Positions 44,097 through 53,754 of a DNA stretch of 64,000 nucleotides are shown piece by piece. The stretch covers positions 1 to 64,000 of the forward strand of contig JAFRJJ010000033.1 in the NCBI GenBank assembly GCA_017432325.1, in the 5' to 3' direction. The notes beneath the pieces are model-generated. The model was not told where the DNA came from and did not search any database. It worked only from the letters and a program-made list of their open reading frames with translations. Each line of letters opens with the position of its first letter. Positions within the stretch are counted from its first letter, which is position 1. A program made the position numbers and the translations under genes. This stretch comes from Solobacterium sp. (GTDB lineage Bacteria; Bacillota_I; Bacilli_A; Erysipelotrichales; Erysipelotrichaceae).

Positions 44097-45134
44097 ATGA
44101 TTTATTTACTGGATGGTACGGAAACATATCATCTCTCCGGGAAAAAGCATGAGCTTCTGAACCGGGATGATGTTCTTCCTGAAAATATTATGACGATCGA
44201 CGGATCGGTAAAGGATTTTTCGCTGTCTAATGCACTGATGCACTGCAGCACTGTTTCATTGTTCAGCGAACACAGGATCGTGCTGATACAGGACCCGTAT
44301 TTCCTGAATCCGTCCGTGAAGCGAGGTACTGAGAAACCTGCCGGAAAGCGGAAGAAGAAAAGCACTGTACCGGATCATGCCGAAATGCTGGAACGGTACA
44401 TCAGCCAGTATAATCCTGACTGTGACCTGATCTTCTACTGCTTTGGGTTTGACGCAGACAAGCGTACGAAGGAATTCAAAGTGCTTGATCCTTGGATCAA
44501 GCAGGGACGTGTGAAGCATCTGCATTACGGCAATCCATCACCTCAGGAACTTGAGAAATGGATCAGTCAGGACCTTGCCAGGAAAGGGATCCGGATGGAC
44601 GCGGAAGCCAGAAAGGAGCTGAACCTGCGCATCAACGGAAGCGCGACGCAGTTTTACAAGGCAATGGACAAGATCCTGCTATACGGTGAAAAGAATCTCA
44701 CCCTGACGGATATCGAACATCTTGTTCCGGTAAACCAGGATGTCAATGTCTGGAAGATGGCAGACGGCTTCCTCTCGGGCAATACCGCACAGACTTTCCG
44801 CAGCGTATATGAAATGACTGAGATCGCGCGGAACACATATCAGAATCTTGTTATGATGCTCGCATACAGGCTGAGAACAGTCTACAACGCAGTGCGTCTG
44901 CGTGAATGCGGATATACCGACCCGCAGATCTCCGCAAGGACCGGAAGAAAATACCCGGATCTGGATATCCGGTCGGCACATGGACGTTCTTCATTCGAAA
45001 TTCTCACGATGATCAGTGAACTTGCTGATCTGGAACAAGGTATAAAAAGCGGCAGAATCAATGACCGGGAAGGGTTGGAGGCGTTCCTACTGAGGAATCT
45101 GAATCAATATGCAGGCAATCAGAGAACTATATAA
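44097..45134 (+). CDS. holA: DNA polymerase III delta subunit
   Basis: A 345-residue clamp-loader subunit that opens the sliding clamp. The N-terminal LLDGTETYHLSG start, the FYCFGFDADKRTKEFK segment and the C-terminal helical part ending in IKSGRINDREGLEAFLLR match HolA. It follows comEC as in Bacillus. No Shine-Dalgarno sequence precedes the ATG; TATAAT ends six bases upstream, so it may be read from a leaderless transcript. Its 3' end overlaps the serine dehydratase gene by 26 bases. Confidence 0.9.
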   Translation: MIYLLDGTETYHLSGKKHELLNRDDVLPENIMTIDGSVKDFSLSNALMHCSTVSLFSEHRIVLIQDPYFLNPSVKRGTEKPAGKRKKKSTVPDHAEMLERYISQYNPDCDLIFYCFGFDADKRTKEFKVLDPWIKQGRVKHLHYGNPSPQELEKWISQDLARKGIRMDAEARKELNLRINGSATQFYKAMDKILLYGEKNLTLTDIEHLVPVNQDVNVWKMADGFLSGNTAQTFRSVYEMTEIARNTYQNLVMMLAYRLRTVYNAVRLRECGYTDPQISARTGRKYPDLDIRSAHGRSSFEILTMISELADLEQGIKSGRINDREGLEAFLLRNLNQYAGNQRTI

Positions 45135-46323
45135 GATCGGCAAGGGACCGAGTTCATCACATACACTGGCACCGGAGCGTGCCTGTCTGCTGTTTGTCAA
45201 GGAATTCGGTGTGTATCCGTATTACAGAGTCCGTCTGTACGGATCGCTTTCACTGACAGGAAAAGGACACGGAACAGATACTGTTATCAAGGAAACGCTG
45301 CCCGGTGAAACGGAAGTGATCTTCTGTCTGGACTGGGATGAGGAATTTCCGAACGGATTCTACCTGGAAGCTTTGAACGAACAGAAAGAAACGGTACACT
45401 TATGGACTGTATTCTCGATCGGCGGCGGCAGTATCCAGATCAAGGAATTTCCTGTTTCCTATAACGATGAGGTATACAGTGAGAAAAGCTTTGCCGAAGT
45501 GCTGGATGTTCTGAAAAACGAACATCTGAGTATCCAGGGATACGAGTATACCCATGAACCCGGTTTGAAGGAATATCTCAAGCAGATCGTTCGTGCGGAA
45601 ATACAGTGTGTTCAGAGCGGCCTTTCCAAGCGAGGATATCTGCCGGGACCGCTCAGGATGAAGCGCAGTGCGCATGAACTGTATGCTGCGGCGATCGCAG
45701 CAGACGGTGATGAGAGAAAACGCCTTCTTCTGATGGCTTATGCATATGCGGCCAATGAAGAAAACGCGGACGGGTGCACTGTCGTAACGGCTCCGACACT
45801 CGGGGCCTGCGGTGTTATCGCGTCGCTGATCTATTATTCCTATAAAAATCTGAAGATCTCCGAGGACAGACTGGCTGACGCGCTTGCTGTAGGCGGACTG
45901 TTCGGGAATCTTGTCAAAAGCAACGCTACCATATCCGGAGCGGTTGGAGGATGTCAGGCAGAAGTCGGCACAGCCGTTTCCATGGCTTCAGCAGCCTTTG
46001 CGTTCCTGGACGGTCAGACGATTGACCAGATCGAATACGCGGCTGAGATCGGTATGGAACACAACCTGGGACTGACATGTGATCCGGTCATGGGCTATGT
46101 CATGATACCGTGCATTGAACGCAACGCTGTCGGTGTATTGAGAGCGCAGGATGCTGCATTGCTGTCACGGGCAATGTCCATGATCAAGCGTCATATGATC
46201 TCGTTCGACATGGTGACGGGTACGATGAACGCCACCGGCAAGATGATACCGATCGCCCTGAAGGAAACCTCGGAAGGCGGTCTTGCGCAGGAATATATGG
46301 ATTCCACCAAGGATGCTACTTAA
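45109..46323 (+). CDS. sdaA: L-serine dehydratase, single chain, Fe-S type
   Basis: A 404-residue enzyme that splits L-serine into pyruvate and ammonia. GPSSSHTLAPERA opens the beta part; the alpha part has APTLGACG, SGAVGGCQAEVG and TCDPVMGYVMIPCIERN, with the cysteines that bind the catalytic 4Fe-4S cluster. Many Bacillota split this enzyme into SdaAA and SdaAB; here both parts are fused in one chain, shorter than the roughly 450-residue E. coli form. It begins inside holA. Confidence 0.93.
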   Translation: MQAIRELYKIGKGPSSSHTLAPERACLLFVKEFGVYPYYRVRLYGSLSLTGKGHGTDTVIKETLPGETEVIFCLDWDEEFPNGFYLEALNEQKETVHLWTVFSIGGGSIQIKEFPVSYNDEVYSEKSFAEVLDVLKNEHLSIQGYEYTHEPGLKEYLKQIVRAEIQCVQSGLSKRGYLPGPLRMKRSAHELYAAAIAADGDERKRLLLMAYAYAANEENADGCTVVTAPTLGACGVIASLIYYSYKNLKISEDRLADALAVGGLFGNLVKSNATISGAVGGCQAEVGTAVSMASAAFAFLDGQTIDQIEYAAEIGMEHNLGLTCDPVMGYVMIPCIERNAVGVLRAQDAALLSRAMSMIKRHMISFDMVTGTMNATGKMIPIALKETSEGGLAQEYMDSTKDAT

Positions 46324-46334
46324 AGAAAGCATAT

Positions 46335-48551
46335 ATGATGAAACGAAAAGAAATCGAACTGCTGGCTCCTGCCGGCAATATGGAAGCGCTGAAGGCAGCA
46401 GTCGCTGCCGGATGCAACGCAGTGTATCTGGGCGGTACACTGTTTTCTGCGCGCGCATTCGCGGGAAATTTCGATCATGAAGAGATGATCGAAGCTGTGC
46501 GTTACTGTCATGTCAGAGGTGTTTCAGTCTATGTAACGCTGAATACACTGCTCTTTGAAACGGAATTCGAAAATGCGATCAAGGAAGTACAATTCCTGTA
46601 TGACCATGATGTGGACGCGCTTCTGGTGCAGGATCTGGGACTGTTCCATTACCTGAGACAGTGCTTTCCTGATCTTGGCGTTCACTGTTCCACCCAGATG
46701 CATATCCACAATCCCGCAGGTGTGCGCTATGTCGCAGATATGGGGGCGGAACGTGCTGTACTGGCCAGGGAAACACCGCTTGAGATCATTGAGGAATGCT
46801 GTAAGGAAGATATAGACATTGAAGTATTCGTGTACGGAGCGCTGTGCATCAGCTACAGCGGTCAGTGTCTGATGTCCGCTTCACTGAAGAACAGATCAGG
46901 CAACCGCGGTATGTGTGCTCAGCTGTGCCGTCTGAAATACTTTGCGGACGATATGCCGGAAGGCAAGAATAAAAACGGTGATTACCTGCTCAGCCCGAAA
47001 GATCTCAACACGCTTGAAAGGCTGCCGGAACTGCTGAATGCCGGTGTAAAGAGTCTGAAGATCGAGGGACGTATGAAACGTCCGGAATATGTCTATATCG
47101 TTACGAAAACATTCCGTGAGGCGATCGATGCCTGGTATGAGGGGAAAGAATATCATGTCAGTCCTGAACGTCTGAAACAGATGGAACTGATGTTCCACCG
47201 CGGTTTTACTGAGGGACATATATTCCATTCCGGTGTGAAAGACCGTATGAATCCCTACAGACCGAACCACCAGGGACTGGAGATCGGCAGAGTTGTCGAT
47301 TATAAAAACGGGAAGGTCTGTGTCAAACTCTCCGATACACTTCACCAGCATGACGGTCTGCGTATCCTGAACACACCTGCCGATACCGGACTGACCGCAG
47401 TCAGGATCGAGAAAAACGGAAAACTGGTAAACAGTGCTGACAAGGGTGATACTGTCTGGCTTGACTGCCGCAGCAAACCCATCCCCCGTAAAGGTCAGCC
47501 GCTGCATAAGACAAGTGATACATTGCTGATAGATGAGATCGACAGGATGATCGCCGGAACTGTCAGACGTATCCCGATCGTGATCGGCTATGACGCACAG
47601 CCCGGACAGCCGTTACGGCTGTATGCGGAAGATCAGGACGGGCACACTGTCTATGCGGAAAGCGAAATGCTTTGTGAAGAAGCCAGAAAAGCAGCACTGA
47701 GTGAAGAACGTATTGAAGCGGCATTATCGAAGATCTCGGATGAACCGTATACTGCTTCGTTCGGTGAACGTTCCGTCGGTAATGTATTCCTGCCGGTTTC
47801 TGTGATCAATGAAACCAGAAGACAGCTGCTGGCGGCTATGAATGACGCAAGAGCACACAGATATGACAGAACCGGAAGAAGACCGTATCAGTGGACTGTT
47901 GAAGAGAAGGAATGCGAACATCCGCTTCTGCTCAGCTGTTCGGATGAAGCGGAAGAGCCTGACTATGACATGGAAGTAAGTGTCAGCCGGAACATCACCG
48001 ATCCGGATGCTCGTCATTATCATCTCAGAAGTCCTGTCAACGAGCATGATGAGGGAACAGAACCGCTGTCATGGACGATACTGTCGTCCGTATCCGACCT
48101 GGCGCATCCCAAGGAAAATGACATCGTGGGTTATACGATGAACTGCTGCAACAGCTACGCGCTTGATTATTTACTTTCACAATCGGGTATAACAGGTGTA
48201 ATATTAAGCACAGAAGTACAGAATCTGCAGATTGGAAAGATGCTGGAAGCGTTCCGTGAACGCAATGGCTTTGTTCCTTGTACGTACCGTCTTGTCTACG
48301 GACGGAGAGTACTGATGTATATCAAAGAGGGGATCCGGATTCCGGATGGAACAAAGCAGCTGCGCGATATTCACGGGAATGTATTCCCGCTCCGTCATGA
48401 GGGATCTCTGCTTGAGATCCTGGAACATGATGCATACACATCCGACAATCCGTTCTGTACCGGAAGCTGTCTGATCTTTACAAACGAAACTTCAGGGGAC
48501 AGACAGGCAATTAAGGAGGAAGCATATGAAGAACTTTATCAACGAATTTAA
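46335..48551 (+). CDS. U32 family peptidase / RlhA-like protein with C-terminal DUF3656 region
   Basis: A 738-residue protein. Residues 1-320 are a U32 barrel (ELLAPAGNMEALKAAV start; YGALCISYSGQCLMSAS and CAQLCR with Fe-S cysteines; LKIEGRMKRPEY), then a 400-residue extension that fits DUF3656-type C-terminal domains. The E. coli homologue RlhA hydroxylates C2501 of 23S rRNA with prephenate; others are collagenase-like. Which role applies here is open. Its last codons overlap the mscL start. Confidence 0.88.
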   Translation: MMKRKEIELLAPAGNMEALKAAVAAGCNAVYLGGTLFSARAFAGNFDHEEMIEAVRYCHVRGVSVYVTLNTLLFETEFENAIKEVQFLYDHDVDALLVQDLGLFHYLRQCFPDLGVHCSTQMHIHNPAGVRYVADMGAERAVLARETPLEIIEECCKEDIDIEVFVYGALCISYSGQCLMSASLKNRSGNRGMCAQLCRLKYFADDMPEGKNKNGDYLLSPKDLNTLERLPELLNAGVKSLKIEGRMKRPEYVYIVTKTFREAIDAWYEGKEYHVSPERLKQMELMFHRGFTEGHIFHSGVKDRMNPYRPNHQGLEIGRVVDYKNGKVCVKLSDTLHQHDGLRILNTPADTGLTAVRIEKNGKLVNSADKGDTVWLDCRSKPIPRKGQPLHKTSDTLLIDEIDRMIAGTVRRIPIVIGYDAQPGQPLRLYAEDQDGHTVYAESEMLCEEARKAALSEERIEAALSKISDEPYTASFGERSVGNVFLPVSVINETRRQLLAAMNDARAHRYDRTGRRPYQWTVEEKECEHPLLLSCSDEAEEPDYDMEVSVSRNITDPDARHYHLRSPVNEHDEGTEPLSWTILSSVSDLAHPKENDIVGYTMNCCNSYALDYLLSQSGITGVILSTEVQNLQIGKMLEAFRERNGFVPCTYRLVYGRRVLMYIKEGIRIPDGTKQLRDIHGNVFPLRHEGSLLEILEHDAYTSDNPFCTGSCLIFTNETSGDRQAIKEEAYEELYQRI

Positions 48552-48933
48552 AGCATTTGCGCTCAAGGGAAACGTCATGGATCTTGCCGTAGGCATGATG
48601 ATCGGCGCTGCCTTCGGAAAGATCGTCAGCTCACTGGTCAATGACATCCTGATGCCGCTGATCGCTGCTATTTTCCGTATCGGTGATTTCACAGGTCTGA
48701 AGCTTCTGCTGATCGACAAAGGCGATGTTGAAACGAATGTATATCTGAACTACGGACAGTTCATTCAGAATATCGTCGACTTCGTGATCGTAGCATTCTG
48801 CATCTTCATGATCGTCAAGGCAGTCAACAAGCTCAGAAAGCCTGAACCGGCACCTGCTCCGGAGCCTCCGAAGAAGAGCGATGAGCTGCTTGCTCTGGAA
48901 GAGATCGTTGAGATCCTGAAAGAAAAGAAATAA
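48526..48933 (+). CDS. mscL: Large-conductance mechanosensitive channel
   Basis: A 135-residue channel that opens under osmotic down-shock. The FINEFKAFALKGNVMDLAVGMMIGAAFGKIVSSLVNDI start is the family signature for the first helix (its glycine-rich pore), and the second helix is YGQFIQNIVDFVIVAFCIFM, followed by a proline-rich linker and C-terminal helix. AGGAGG precedes the ATG, which lies within the 3' end of the U32 gene. Confidence 0.96.
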   Translation: MKNFINEFKAFALKGNVMDLAVGMMIGAAFGKIVSSLVNDILMPLIAAIFRIGDFTGLKLLLIDKGDVETNVYLNYGQFIQNIVDFVIVAFCIFMIVKAVNKLRKPEPAPAPEPPKKSDELLALEEIVEILKEKK

Positions 48934-48939
48934 GCTCCT

Positions 48940-48967
48940 GAAAGCATCTGAATGATGCTTTCTTTTC
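48940..48967 (+). terminator. Terminator of the mscL transcription unit
   Basis: GAAAGCATC and GATGCTTTC, nine perfect pairs, then TTTTC. Confidence 0.85.
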
Positions 48968-49002
48968 ATTTCTCTGATATTGTTTGATTATGGAGGACTG
49001 AA

Positions 49003-49752
49003 ATGTTCGATAACTACATTTTCGATCTGTACGCTACGCTTGTCAGTGTCAGGACCGATCAGACAAAACCGGGTCTTTGGAAGATGACGGCTGCCCGCTA
49101 TGGGGAAGCTGGGGCTTTCTGGAAACCGGATGATATGCAGACAGCGTACCGCAGGATGATCAAAGAGGAAGAACAAAAACTGATCGATACGCTTGACGTC
49201 AGTTATCCGGAACCTGATCTGAAGATCGTATTCAGAAGACTGTATGAAGAAGCGCCCGGACGTGTCATCGGAGGAAGTGTCACCGACGAATGGATCGTCA
49301 AAACGATGCGGCAGTTCCGCCTGAAGAGCAGGATCAGACTCAGAAACTACCATGATACGCATGCCGTACTGCAGCGTCTGCGTGATGAAGGAAAAGGGGT
49401 ATATCTGCTGACGAATGCCGAGCATGAATTCACCGCACCGGAGATCGCAGAGATGGACCTGAGTCAATACTTCGAAGAGATCCGTATATCATCCGACTAT
49501 CATATGAGGAAACCCGAACCGCAGTTCCTGCTGGATATGATGAGTGACCATGGCATGGATCCGGACAGGACTGTCATGGTGGGAAATGATATCTGCAGCG
49601 ATATCAAGATCGCTGATAGCTGCGGGATCAGTTCGGTATATCTCAATACATGGCATTTTGATGATGACCAAATACTTCAGCTGCTGAAGAAAGAAATCCG
49701 ACATCCGGAGCGGGTCCGGATCATCCGCTCGGGAAGACTGAATAAACTATAA
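49003..49752 (+). CDS. HAD-family hydrolase
   Basis: A 249-residue haloacid-dehalogenase-like phosphatase. Motif I is FDLYATL (residues 6-12), where the second Asp is a Tyr, a variant common in this family; motif II is LLTNAE, motif III KPEPQF and motif IV VGNDICSDI. Similar proteins act on small phosphate esters; the substrate is unknown. GGAGG is six bases before the ATG. It ends in a terminator shared with the smc promoter region. Confidence 0.88.
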   Translation: MFDNYIFDLYATLVSVRTDQTKPGLWKMTAARYGEAGAFWKPDDMQTAYRRMIKEEEQKLIDTLDVSYPEPDLKIVFRRLYEEAPGRVIGGSVTDEWIVKTMRQFRLKSRIRLRNYHDTHAVLQRLRDEGKGVYLLTNAEHEFTAPEIAEMDLSQYFEEIRISSDYHMRKPEPQFLLDMMSDHGMDPDRTVMVGNDICSDIKIADSCGISSVYLNTWHFDDDQILQLLKKEIRHPERVRIIRSGRLNKL

Positions 49753-49764
49753 TCAGACGATTGA

Positions 49765-49798
49765 GGGACCTGTTTTGTTCACAGCAGGGCCCCTTTTT
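49765..49798 (+). terminator. Terminator of the HAD gene
   Basis: GGG and CCTG arms with CAGG and CCC, one asymmetric internal loop, then T5. Confidence 0.65.
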
Positions 49799-49806
49799 GT
49801 TATAAT
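49798..49806 (+). promoter_or_regulatory. Extended -10 promoter of smc-ftsY-ylxM-ackA
   Basis: TGTTATAAT at the end of the preceding terminator, 25 bases before the smc ATG; no good -35. Confidence 0.5.
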
Positions 49807-49831
49807 GTTCGAGGTATCAAAAGGAGATAAG

Positions 49832-52783
49832 ATGTTTTTAAAGCGGATTGAAATGCAGGGATTCAAGTCCTTTGCAGATAAAACTGTCATATCCTTTGAA
49901 TATCCGATCACCGGAATCGTAGGACCGAACGGATGCGGAAAATCCAACATTTCCGACTCGGTCAGGTGGGTGCTTGGTGAACAGAGTGCGAGGCAGATGC
50001 GCGGTGAAAAGATGAATGACGTCATTTTTTCAGGCAGTGCGGACCGCCGTCAGCTCAACATGGCTGAAGTCACTCTTGTTTTTGATAATTCCAACCATAT
50101 CCTCAACTCACAGAATGATGAACTGGAAGTTACCAGAAGACTTTACCGTGATTCAGGAGACGCGCAGTATCTGATCAACCGGAATCCCGTGCGTCTGAAA
50201 GATGTCGTGGAACTCTTCCTGGATACAGGTCTTGGCAAGGACTCCCTGAGCATCATTTCACAGGGCAATGTCATTACGTTTGCCGAAAGCAAACCGAAGG
50301 ACAGAAGAGGAATCTTCGAAGAAGCTGCCGGTGTAGCAAAATACAAGAAGAGAAAGCTTGAATCTCTGAACAGACTGGAACGGACAAGGCTGAACCTTGA
50401 GCGCAGCACGGATATCCTGAACGAACTCGAAAAGCAGGTTTCCCCGCTGAAGCGTCAGGCACATAAGGCTGAGATCTACCGTGAAAAGAAAAAGCGTCTG
50501 GAAGAGATCGAGATCACTGTTCTGGTACAGGATATTCAGGAACTGAATGATAAACTCGAAGAATGCAGAAAAGCACTCTTTGATATTGAAACAAAAGCAC
50601 AGATGTGTGCGACTACCATCCAGATCGGTGAAATGAAGATCCAGGATGAGCGGAAACAGAATGCCCAGCTGGAGCGTGAGATCTCCGCTCTGCAGGAAGA
50701 ACTGATGCACAACATCGATTCCATTTCAGCTCTGGAAGCACGTAAAACCGAAATGGACGAGCGCCGTAAGTACATTATCGAGACCGGAAGCAGAGAACAG
50801 AAGGCCAAAGAAACAAGAGGACTGCTGGCTTCTGCCAAGGAAGAATATGAAGACCGCAAGAGCAGACTCGATGCGATCAACCGTGAGATCAATCTCGATA
50901 AGGAACGTCTGACGCAGATCGCCCAGAAACAGTTTGACCTGAACAATGAATATGAGCAGAGTGCAGGGCTCCTTCGCAATCTTCAGAACCAGAAAGTCTA
51001 TCTGGACAATATGCTGAAAGATCCCCTCAGTTCTACCAGACAGGGCGGCGCTAAGTCCATCATGGATAACCGCAACGCTTTGAAGGGTATTCTGGGTGTG
51101 ATCGGACAGGTGATCAAGGCAAAGCCCGGTTATGAAGAAGCGTTGTCGGAAGCTCTTGGCGGCGCGATGTACAACATCGTTACCACCGATGAATCCTGCG
51201 CAAGAGACGCGATCAGATTCCTGACACGCAACCAGAGCGGACGCGCGACGTTCCTGCCTCTGACTGTATGCCAGCCCAGATGGATCTCCAAAGATGCTGC
51301 AGTTATTGCGGAAAACACGCCTGGTTACAGAGGTCCTGCAAGTGATTTTGCGGAATATGATCCCAAGTTTGAGCCTGTAGCGGCATCTCTCCTGAGAAAT
51401 GTCATGGTCGTTGAAGATATGGAAAGCGGCAATGAACTGTCATCCCTGACAGGCCGCCAGTACAAGATCGTTACGCTGAACGGTGAAGTCATTCACCGCG
51501 GCGGTTCCATGACCGGCGGCAAGACACGCCGCAGCACGACGATCGTTACTGCCCAGAAGGAAGCTGATGAAGTCAATCAGAAGATCGATGCGCAGACTGC
51601 CAGGACGGAACTGCTCAGAAAGCAGGTCCAGGCGGCTGATATGCAGAAGAGCGAGATCACGAGCCGTCTCCAGCAGCACCGTATTTCCGCTGCTTCACTT
51701 GAGCCTGTCGTTGACGCGAAGCAGGCAAAGTATGAAAAGCTCAGGAACGATCTGGCACTGCTGACACCGGACGGAACTGAAAATACGGAAGAAGATCTGC
51801 CTGAAGCAGATGAAATGGTTTCCAGACTGAATGCCGCTTATTCCAGACGTGACGAGATCACTTCGTCGATCAGGACCAAGCGTGAGCAGAGGATCCAGCT
51901 GTCACAGGAAACAGACAGAAAAGAAATGCAGCTGCGTCAGACACGCAAGGATATGCAGCGCTACCAGGATTCTTCTGCCCAGATCAGGATCGATCAGGGA
52001 AAGATCGAAACAAAGATCGAAAACGCGCTGAACAGACTGGTATCGGAATACCAGCTGACATATGAATTCGCTGCTACCAAGGTCAGTGACCTCCAGGTAG
52101 AGAACGCACGCGAAGAAGTACTGCAGCTGAGATCGGATATTGAACGTCTCGGCAACATCAACATGAACGCGCCGGAAGAATACAATGAAGTGAATGAGCG
52201 TTATGAAATGCTCAAGAAATCCATTGAAGAACTGACCCAGAGCAGGGATAAGATCCTGGCTGCCATCGATGAGATGGACAGGGTCATGATCCGCCAGTTC
52301 AAGACGATGTTCGATAAGATCAATACGGAATTCAATGACATATTCAGAAATCTTTACGGCGGCGGAAAAGCAAGACTGATCCTTGAAGATCCTACCGACA
52401 TTCTGAATACAGGCATTGACATCGACGCTCAGCCTCCGGGAAAAGCAGTCCAGAACAACATGCTGTTCTCGGGCGGTGAGAAGTCACTGATCGCTCTGTG
52501 CGTCCTGTTTGCCATTCTGAAAGTCAAGCCGGTACCGCTGGTCATCCTGGATGAAGTCGAGGCTGCGCTTGACCAGAGCAATGTTGAACGTTTTGCGCAG
52601 TATCTGCATAACTATACAGACCGTACTCAGTTCATCGTTGTAACGCACAGACCAGGCACCATGCAGAACACGGATGTGCTGTACGGTGTTACCATGCAGC
52701 ATCAGGGTGTCAGCCAGATGCTGAAGGTCGAATTGAAGGATGCCATGAGCATGGCACAGGAAAATGAGGAGGCTGTTTCATGA
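49832..52783 (+). CDS. smc: SMC chromosome-condensation ATPase (short form)
   Basis: A 983-residue SMC protein, about 200 shorter than the roughly 1190 of Bacillus. Walker A is GPNGCGKSN (31-39), the hinge about 416-565, the ABC signature LFSGGEKS (878-885) and Walker B VILDEVEAALD (904-914), so head and hinge are complete. The coiled-coil arms (about 170-400 and 570-770) are each shortened by about 100 residues. AAAGGAG precedes the ATG at 49832. No rnc precedes it; ftsY follows with a four-base overlap. Confidence 0.95.
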   Translation: MFLKRIEMQGFKSFADKTVISFEYPITGIVGPNGCGKSNISDSVRWVLGEQSARQMRGEKMNDVIFSGSADRRQLNMAEVTLVFDNSNHILNSQNDELEVTRRLYRDSGDAQYLINRNPVRLKDVVELFLDTGLGKDSLSIISQGNVITFAESKPKDRRGIFEEAAGVAKYKKRKLESLNRLERTRLNLERSTDILNELEKQVSPLKRQAHKAEIYREKKKRLEEIEITVLVQDIQELNDKLEECRKALFDIETKAQMCATTIQIGEMKIQDERKQNAQLEREISALQEELMHNIDSISALEARKTEMDERRKYIIETGSREQKAKETRGLLASAKEEYEDRKSRLDAINREINLDKERLTQIAQKQFDLNNEYEQSAGLLRNLQNQKVYLDNMLKDPLSSTRQGGAKSIMDNRNALKGILGVIGQVIKAKPGYEEALSEALGGAMYNIVTTDESCARDAIRFLTRNQSGRATFLPLTVCQPRWISKDAAVIAENTPGYRGPASDFAEYDPKFEPVAASLLRNVMVVEDMESGNELSSLTGRQYKIVTLNGEVIHRGGSMTGGKTRRSTTIVTAQKEADEVNQKIDAQTARTELLRKQVQAADMQKSEITSRLQQHRISAASLEPVVDAKQAKYEKLRNDLALLTPDGTENTEEDLPEADEMVSRLNAAYSRRDEITSSIRTKREQRIQLSQETDRKEMQLRQTRKDMQRYQDSSAQIRIDQGKIETKIENALNRLVSEYQLTYEFAATKVSDLQVENAREEVLQLRSDIERLGNINMNAPEEYNEVNERYEMLKKSIEELTQSRDKILAAIDEMDRVMIRQFKTMFDKINTEFNDIFRNLYGGGKARLILEDPTDILNTGIDIDAQPPGKAVQNNMLFSGGEKSLIALCVLFAILKVKPVPLVILDEVEAALDQSNVERFAQYLHNYTDRTQFIVVTHRPGTMQNTDVLYGVTMQHQGVSQMLKVELKDAMSMAQENEEAVS

Positions 52784-53754
52784 GTTTTCTGGATACCCTG
52801 AAAGCGAAATTTCAGAAAAAAGACGACAGAGCTGTATATCTGAGCGGATTCGCCAAGTCCAAAAACAAATTCGGCGATCAGCTTCAGCAGATGCAGTACA
52901 AATACAAAGGCTATATCGATGAAGACTTTCTGGAAGAACTGACGATCGTTCTCCTTGAGAGCGATGTCGGCATCGATACGGCAGACCTGATCTGTGAAGA
53001 ACTCAGGAAAAAGGGACAGGAATACGGAAAGATCCCGTTCCCCTGGTGCATGAACTTCCTGATCGAAACAATGAAGAAGATCTATGAAGAATATCCTGAT
53101 ACGGAACCCGTATTTGCCGAAGAAGGACCGACCGTCATTCTTCTTGAAGGAGTCAACGGATCAGGTAAGACCACGACGGCAGCCAAGCTTGCTCATATGT
53201 ACAAAAAGAAGGGCAAGACTGTCGCGTTTGTAGCGGCTGATACATTCCGTGCCGGAGCGATCGGCCAGCTGGCAGAGTGGGGTGAGCGTCTTGATGTTCC
53301 GTGCATCAAAGGTATCGAAAACGGCGATCCCAGTGCTGCGATCGTAGACGGATGCCGTTACGCGAAGGAAAACAATATCGATATCCTGCTGTGCGATACA
53401 GCCGGAAGACTGCAGAACAAAGCAGGCCTGATGGCAGAGCTTTCCAAGATGAACCGTGTCTGCGGGAAGGAGATCCCCGGAGCGCCGCATAACACATGGC
53501 TGGTGCTGGATGCCACAACAGGACAGAACGGTCTGTCACAGGCAAAGATATTCAATGAGGCAACAAACCTGACAGGCATCATCCTGACGAAGATGGACGG
53601 CACCGCAAAGGGCGGCATCGTCATCGCGATCAAGCATGAACTGCATCTACCGGTCAGATATATCGGTCTGGGCGAAAAGCCTACCGATCTGAGACCGTTT
53701 GACCTGGATGCCTATCTGTACAGTATTTCCGAAGGCATTGAAAATGTCAGATGA
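52780..53754 (+). CDS. ftsY: Signal-recognition-particle receptor FtsY
   Basis: A 324-residue SRP GTPase that docks the SRP and ribosome at the membrane. The N domain is short; GVNGSGKTTTAAKL (near residue 126), the DTAGRLQNKAGL and LTKMDGTAKGG motifs form the GTPase site. The acidic membrane-binding A domain of E. coli FtsY is absent, as is usual in Bacillota. It is coupled to smc and overlaps ylxM by 11 bases. Confidence 0.96.
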   Translation: MSFLDTLKAKFQKKDDRAVYLSGFAKSKNKFGDQLQQMQYKYKGYIDEDFLEELTIVLLESDVGIDTADLICEELRKKGQEYGKIPFPWCMNFLIETMKKIYEEYPDTEPVFAEEGPTVILLEGVNGSGKTTTAAKLAHMYKKKGKTVAFVAADTFRAGAIGQLAEWGERLDVPCIKGIENGDPSAAIVDGCRYAKENNIDILLCDTAGRLQNKAGLMAELSKMNRVCGKEIPGAPHNTWLVLDATTGQNGLSQAKIFNEATNLTGIILTKMDGTAKGGIVIAIKHELHLPVRYIGLGEKPTDLRPFDLDAYLYSISEGIENVR

